Positions 6,310 through 10,388 of a stretch of 10,388 nucleotides of DNA are shown here, in pieces. The stretch is from JAAYRQ01 sp035647815. Lineage in GTDB: Bacteria; Bacillota; Syntrophomonadia; Syntrophomonadales; Syntrophomonadaceae. Below the pieces are notes generated by a model that saw only the letters and a list, made by a program, of their open reading frames with translations, had not been told where the DNA came from and ran no database searches. The stretch spans positions 1-10,388 of the forward strand of contig DASRMR010000054.1 in assembly GCA_035647815.1 (NCBI GenBank). The letters are read 5' to 3'. The translations under genes and the position numbers were made by a program. Numbering within the stretch: position 1 is the stretch's first letter; each line of letters begins with the position of its first letter.

Positions 6310-7502
6310 TGCAGGGAGCACAAAACCATATTTTAGCTGAGGTCAATCTGAGTAATTCTAAAATCCAATTCAACCAGATTGATGTTGCTGAAAATCTTGA
6401 AGGTTTGCAGAGTTACGAACTTGTATTAGACAAATATAAAGATATGTTTGTGAAAGCAATATCTGAACCTAGCAAAAACCCAATTATAAGTATAAGTACT
6501 GGCCCATTAACAGGAACTGGAGCACCAGGGTCTGCTACTTATTTCATAAACTTCGTATCGCCTGTAAACGGCAAAATTATATCTCGAATATGTGAGGGTC
6601 CTATTGGGCCATATTTACGTTATGCAGGTATTGATCACTTAGTTTTATATGGTAAGGCTAAAAAGCCAGTTACTTTATCTATAAATAATGAAGGAATAAA
6701 TATTATATCAGCTAAAGAAATTCAAGACTTAGATGCTGTTGAAACTATTGAAACTTTACATCGACAATTAGGTGAAGATAATATAATAGCTTCTTCAGGA
6801 GCTATTAAAAAAGCGGCACGAAGCAGATTTGCTAGTGTTGTTTATGATTACCATTACGAAGTTGAGGCAATAGGCTTAGGTAGAGTATTTTTTGATCTAG
6901 GTATAAAAGCATTAGCTATTAATGGACAAGGTGGGGTTGCTTTAGCTCAGCCTGAAGAATTCTTACAAGAATTAATAGATATTTACAAATACTACCGATC
7001 AACAAATGCGAGCAAAACACAAAATGATCAGATAACTAAGAACACTTATTTATCTCCTTGGAGAAAGAATGACTTTATAAAATTATCTGGACAATATTAT
7101 GGATTAGCAACAGATAGTGAAAATGTTTTAGGATTAAAAAATGATGACTTGTTAAAAATAAATCAACAATGCCTAAAAGAAGGTATATCTCAGCGAATGG
7201 TACTAGAATTTATAAAAGAGAACGCTGAAGAAAAGAATGGTGATTTTACTTTCGATATGGAATCTATTTTGAAAGACATGGAAAAGTGGACACCAGACAA
7301 TCAAGATAATCTTGATATAAGTACAATCCAAGCGACAGGTTTATATTGGGACGATAAAGCTTTACCTTTTATAGGAGCAATAGATCGTGCAGCTAAGTTG
7401 CTAAAGTATTATTCAGGTAAAGAGTGGAACAGTTTTCATCTGGAAGAGGCCGGTAGACAAATTGCCAGCATCAGTAACGAACTGTATCTGGGGGTGAAAT
7501 AA
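6309..7502 (+). CDS. Shortened aldehyde:ferredoxin oxidoreductase homologue without cluster cysteines
   Basis: This 397-residue protein is related to the tungsten AOR family (usually about 600 residues or more) but is heavily reduced. The N-terminal domain is recognisable: STGPLTGTGAPGSA (63-76), SPVNG (84-88), GPIGPYLRYAGIDHLVLYG (97-115) and AIGLGRVFFDLGIKALAING (187-206). The last stretch, LLKYYSGKEWNSF through ELYLG (364-395), resembles the C-terminal AOR helices. The middle of the C-terminal region is much shortened. Only two cysteines exist, C95 and C288, so the CxxCxxxC...C cluster site is absent. The N-terminal GGRGL-type motif and the Arg of the usual SGR (here SAT, 75-77) are also absent. 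The frame is intact, with TAATG overlaps on both sides, which argues against a decayed pseudogene. It is probably a non-catalytic structural or adaptor subunit between the ferredoxin and the NADH flavoprotein, though binding of another cofactor cannot be excluded. Confidence 0.82.
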   Translation: MQGAQNHILAEVNLSNSKIQFNQIDVAENLEGLQSYELVLDKYKDMFVKAISEPSKNPIISISTGPLTGTGAPGSATYFINFVSPVNGKIISRICEGPIGPYLRYAGIDHLVLYGKAKKPVTLSINNEGINIISAKEIQDLDAVETIETLHRQLGEDNIIASSGAIKKAARSRFASVVYDYHYEVEAIGLGRVFFDLGIKALAINGQGGVALAQPEEFLQELIDIYKYYRSTNASKTQNDQITKNTYLSPWRKNDFIKLSGQYYGLATDSENVLGLKNDDLLKINQQCLKEGISQRMVLEFIKENAEEKNGDFTFDMESILKDMEKWTPDNQDNLDISTIQATGLYWDDKALPFIGAIDRAAKLLKYYSGKEWNSFHLEEAGRQIASISNELYLGVK

Positions 7503-8791
7503 TGACTAAATCAGTAAAGCAATATTCAGATTTGGTTATCATAGGCAATGGTGTTGCGGGTAACAATGCCTCATTAGTAGCTCGTAGCCGTAATCAAGAC
7601 ATGAAAATCACAATAATTTCTCGTGAGCCACATAATGAATATGCGCCAGGAGCTTTACCAGAATATTTATCAGGTGCACTTTCTAGAGAAGATATGTTTA
7701 TAAAATCTACTTCTGATTATGAAATAAATAATATAGACAAGTTATTTGGAGTAGCAGTAGATGCAATAGATTATAAAAAGAAAGTTGTGAAATTAAGCGA
7801 AGGAAATATAACTTATGACAAACTAATAATTGCTACCGGTAGTACTCCTATTGTACCTCCAGTAAAAGGTCATGATTTACCAGGTAATTTCGTTTTTAAG
7901 ACCTTAGATGATACTGATGCGATGATAGAGTATCCTGGAAAAAATGCGGTTGTTGTAGGTTCTGGTGCGATTGGTCTTGAAGCAGCTCTTGCTTTAAAAT
8001 CAAGGGGCTATGAAAATGTAACACTAATCGAATTAAAGGATTGGATAGTGCCTAATTCATTTGATGAAAAACCAGCGCGAATGATGGAAAAAGAATTAAA
8101 AGATTTTGGTGTTAATGTACTAACAGGTGAAAAGGTAACAGCAGTTCAAGGTAAAAAACATGTTACAGGTGTTAGTACAGATAAAAACGAAATATCTTGC
8201 GATGTAGTTGTATGGGCAGTTGGGGTTAAACCAAATGTCAACTTGGCTCAAACAGCCGGCGTTAAATTAGGGACAACAGGTGGAATTGCTGTAAATGAGT
8301 ATATGCAGACCAATTTATCGGACATATATGCTTGTGGTGACTGTGTTGAATCAACAGATATATTTTCTGGCCAAAAGGTTTTAAATTTATTATGGGATGC
8401 TGCGTGTAAGCAAGGGAGAGTTGCAGGTTCGAGTTGTACAGGAGGTAATGTAACTTATCCTGGCTCTTATGCAGTGCTCTTATCCCATATCGGTGAAGTT
8501 CCGGTTTTATCATTTGGCTTAAATGCTAGTCATTTAAAGAATCAAGAATATCAAACTCTTGAAAAGGTTATTGACAATAAATATCAACGTTTAATCATGA
8601 AAGAAGACGAGCTAGTAGGAGTGCAAATGGTTGGAACCTTAGAGGGTAGTGGACCTGTTCTATTTCACTTGAAAAAAGGAGCAAAAAGGGCCGATTTAAG
8701 AGAAGTGTATGCGAATCCATCTTTAGCTAAAATGGATCCCAGATCAGTAATGCTTAACAGTTTTATAGACAAGTTTACCGTAGGTAAGTAG
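7502..8791 (+). CDS. FAD-dependent pyridine nucleotide oxidoreductase, probably NADH-linked (AorC-like)
   Basis: This 429-residue flavoprotein belongs to the pyridine nucleotide-disulfide oxidoreductase fold. The FAD Rossmann motif is GNGVAG (15-20), LIIATGSTP (108-116) is the usual bridge, and the NAD(P)H motif is GSGAIG (153-158). Glu177 at the end of the following strand (VTLIELKD) favours NADH over NADPH. IYACGDCVE near residue 276 is the second FAD contact. The redox cysteine of NADH oxidases and CoA-disulfide reductases is missing: the matching place reads YAPGALPEYLSG (47-58). This fits a reductase that passes electrons to an iron-sulfur protein, as AorC does. The gene overlaps the AOR-like gene (TAATG, 7500-7504). 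The likely reaction is electron exchange between NAD(H) and the four-cluster ferredoxin; the direction is unknown. Confidence 0.9.
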   Translation: MTKSVKQYSDLVIIGNGVAGNNASLVARSRNQDMKITIISREPHNEYAPGALPEYLSGALSREDMFIKSTSDYEINNIDKLFGVAVDAIDYKKKVVKLSEGNITYDKLIIATGSTPIVPPVKGHDLPGNFVFKTLDDTDAMIEYPGKNAVVVGSGAIGLEAALALKSRGYENVTLIELKDWIVPNSFDEKPARMMEKELKDFGVNVLTGEKVTAVQGKKHVTGVSTDKNEISCDVVVWAVGVKPNVNLAQTAGVKLGTTGGIAVNEYMQTNLSDIYACGDCVESTDIFSGQKVLNLLWDAACKQGRVAGSSCTGGNVTYPGSYAVLLSHIGEVPVLSFGLNASHLKNQEYQTLEKVIDNKYQRLIMKEDELVGVQMVGTLEGSGPVLFHLKKGAKRADLREVYANPSLAKMDPRSVMLNSFIDKFTVGK

Positions 8792-8809
8792 GGAAATAGA
8801 GGTGATAAA

Positions 8810-10246
8810 ATGAGCGACAATTTCAGGACTTTGCGAGAGAAGCTAGATGATAGAATAACTACAGATCCTTTTGAATGTTCTTTTTATACTCGGGATTTAG
8901 CATCTGTACCCTCAATCATGACTAAGGTTTTGTTTAATACTTCACCAGATTCAGTGGTAATGCCTATGAATACCGAAGATGTTGTGGAAATAGTTAAATT
9001 TGCCAAGGAGAATAATTATCCAATTATTCCTAGGGCTGCTGCTACTTCTGCATACATGAACACTGTACCCATAAAAGGTGGTATTGTAGTAGATTTAAAC
9101 AGTATGAGGGGTGTCCTGAATATAGATGACGATTATCTACAGGTTGAAGTATGGTGTGCGACCCCGTGGCAAGAACTTGAAAGGCATTTAAATTCCCATG
9201 ATTTAGCATTGTGTAACTATCCTAGTAGCGCGGTTTCAGCAACTGTTGGTGGATGGTTTAATACAGAAGGTTTTGGTATTGGCAGTGCTAAATATGGCAA
9301 TTTTCATGACTTAGTAGAAGCTGCCGAAATTGTATTGCCTAATGGTGAAGTAATAACTTCGACTCGAAATGGCGAGTATCCTTTAAGTTGGTTCCTAGGT
9401 AAAGAGGGAACCGTGGGCATAGTTACAAAAGTAAAATTTAAAATTAGGAAAAAACCTACCCATGAAGTTAATCTATCTGTAGCTTTTGCGTCGATAGAAA
9501 AAGCGGCTCAAGCGATGACACAATTAACGAATACATCACTTAAACCATATAATATTCATTTTACTGATAAGGATTTCTATTTTATGCAGGAGCAAATAGG
9601 TTTTAGTCCATCAATTTTAGATCGACATGTAATTACAGCAACTTATCATGAAGATACTGATGTTTTAAATGAAGTTACTGAAATATTAAAAGATATAGCT
9701 AATAAATATGATGGAGTATTACTGCCACAGGTAGTAGGTGATAGTGAATGGGACGACCGTTTATATGCTTTAAGACTTAAACGTGGTGGACCTACTATGT
9801 TAGCGGCAGAAGTAATTTTATCCTTAGATGAGTTAAATAGTTTTTATGAAGAAGTTAAAACTCTAAATCAGGGTACAGCAGTTTACGGTTATTCAATGGG
9901 GTCTGACAAAATGAATATTCTAATCCAATACTATGCAGATGATAGCAAAGTTCTAGAATATTTATTTTTATTACCTAAAACTCAACGTATTTATAATGCA
10001 GCTTTAAAATTTGGAGGTAGACCTTATGGCATTGGGGTATGGAATAGTGTATATATTAAAAAAGCTTATTCCAAAGAAGTACTCGCAGAAAGAAATGCCA
10101 TTAAACAAAAACTCGATCCTAGTGACCTAATGAATCCAGGCAAATATTATTCTCCACCTTTTTTGTTAAATCCAATAATTTTTAATTTGGGCAGCAGTAG
10201 TGCTAACTTGCTAAGTAGCATTTTCGGGATAGGAAAGGGGAGATAA
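8810..10246 (+). CDS. GlcD-like FAD-binding oxidoreductase with altered active-site motifs
   Basis: This 478-residue protein has the p-cresol methylhydroxylase/vanillyl-alcohol oxidase-type FAD domain followed by a FAD-oxidase C-terminal domain. VVMPMNTEDVVEIVKFAKEN (49-68), PIKGGIVVDLNSM (87-99), ATVGGWFNTEGFG (144-156), KYGNFHDLVEAAEIVLPNGE (161-180) and GKEGTVGIVTKV (197-208) follow the family order. LDPSDLMNPGKYYSP (435-449) is the usual C-terminal signature. The glycine-rich loop before PIKGG reads RAAATS (75-80) where GlcD proteins have RGGGT. The metal-binding HxGDGNxH motif is replaced by YSMGSDKMNI (361-370), and the EHGxG element by PYGIG (405-409). A classical glycolate or D-lactate dehydrogenase is therefore unlikely. 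The tail (450-475) is hydrophobic and could touch the membrane. The ribosome binding site is AGAGGTGAT, and an Fe-S gene follows at once, as in GlcDF-type pairs. Confidence 0.88.
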   Translation: MSDNFRTLREKLDDRITTDPFECSFYTRDLASVPSIMTKVLFNTSPDSVVMPMNTEDVVEIVKFAKENNYPIIPRAAATSAYMNTVPIKGGIVVDLNSMRGVLNIDDDYLQVEVWCATPWQELERHLNSHDLALCNYPSSAVSATVGGWFNTEGFGIGSAKYGNFHDLVEAAEIVLPNGEVITSTRNGEYPLSWFLGKEGTVGIVTKVKFKIRKKPTHEVNLSVAFASIEKAAQAMTQLTNTSLKPYNIHFTDKDFYFMQEQIGFSPSILDRHVITATYHEDTDVLNEVTEILKDIANKYDGVLLPQVVGDSEWDDRLYALRLKRGGPTMLAAEVILSLDELNSFYEEVKTLNQGTAVYGYSMGSDKMNILIQYYADDSKVLEYLFLLPKTQRIYNAALKFGGRPYGIGVWNSVYIKKAYSKEVLAERNAIKQKLDPSDLMNPGKYYSPPFLLNPIIFNLGSSSANLLSSIFGIGKGR

Positions 10247-10248
10247 TA

Positions 10249-10388
10249 GTGAAAGACAAAAGTTTCTATGAAGGTTTATTAGAAGAAGCTAAAATTTGCG
10301 CCGACTGTGGCTATTGTAGAGTAGATTGTCCAATTTACAATGCTTTAGGTTGGGAATCAAGCTCCCCACGTGCCCGAATGTCAATAGC
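10249..10388 (+). CDS. Fe-S protein of the GlcF/GlpC/HdrD type (3' end cut by window)
   Basis: Only the first 46 codons are present. The proposed start is GTG at 10249, two bases after the stop of the flavoprotein gene and behind AAAGGGGAG. The visible protein has C17-x2-C20-x2-C23-x3-C27-P within ICADCGYCRVDCPIY, the N-terminal [4Fe-4S] motif of GlcF, GlpC, LutA-related and heterodisulfide reductase D-like proteins. SSSPRARM (about residues 37-44) matches the conserved SPRGR-like element after that motif. Such proteins usually have a second ferredoxin motif and CCG domains, which would lie beyond the window. With the flavoprotein before it, this would form a dehydrogenase whose electrons leave through Fe-S clusters. 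Confidence 0.85.
   Translation, partial: MKDKSFYEGLLEEAKICADCGYCRVDCPIYNALGWESSSPRARMSI

Noticed and set aside
6309..7502. Calling the AOR-like gene a pseudogene
   Set aside because: The frame is unbroken for 397 codons, the gene has a good ribosome binding site, and it is translationally coupled on both sides. Simple decay would be expected to leave stops or frameshifts.
8810..10246. Naming the flavoprotein glcD or a D-lactate dehydrogenase
   Set aside because: The HxGDGNxH and EHGxG elements are both replaced, so the substrate cannot be transferred from those enzymes.
1..10388. CRISPR array, tRNA/rRNA genes, insertion sequence or prophage genes
   Set aside because: No regularly spaced repeats, cloverleaf genes, transposase or integrase sequences, or flanking inverted repeats were seen.

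Overview
The window looks like a chromosomal segment of an anaerobic, low-GC Gram-positive bacterium (Bacillota; Clostridia or Negativicutes are the best guesses). The reasons are AT-rich coding sequence, strong AAGGAGG-type ribosome binding sites, TTG and GTG starts, many [4Fe-4S] proteins and a sigma-54 enhancer-binding protein. No gene identifies a genus, and nothing points to a phage, plasmid or transposon.

Layout: all genes are on the + strand. Bases 2-676 hold the C-terminal half of a sigma-54-dependent activator, followed by a UUCG-loop terminator near 806-832. A gene-free stretch to 1083 carries a full consensus-match sigma-54 promoter (922-937), candidate upstream activator sites and a leader of about 136 nt. 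Then come an MFS transporter (1084-2343), an archaemetzincin-like zinc protease (2382-2870), a cytoplasmic molybdopterin oxidoreductase (2993-5230) and its 16-cysteine ferredoxin subunit (5254-5775). After a strong intercistronic hairpin (5787-5807) follow a second 16-cysteine ferredoxin (5830-6309), a shortened aldehyde:ferredoxin oxidoreductase (AOR) homologue without cluster cysteines (6309-7502), a NADH-type FAD oxidoreductase (7502-8791), a GlcD-like flavoprotein (8810-10246) and the first 46 codons of a GlcF/GlpC/HdrD-like Fe-S protein (from 10249).

How the genes may work together (inference): the activator senses a compound and switches on a sigma-54 operon of at least 9.4 kb. The MFS protein would bring in an organic substrate. 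The Mo/W enzyme and the flavoprotein/CCG-type pair would carry out redox steps on it or its products, and the two polyferredoxins and the NADH flavoprotein would carry electrons. The block ferredoxin - AOR-like - FAD/NAD(H) subunit has the order of AorABC of Aromatoleum aromaticum, but its AOR-like member has lost its visible metal and cluster ligands and looks like a structural or adaptor subunit. The GlcD-like protein has also lost the His motifs of classical 2-hydroxyacid dehydrogenases.

The substrate cannot be named from the sequence. The most unusual content is this multi-module redox operon with an eroded AOR subunit and an embedded archaemetzincin-like protease.
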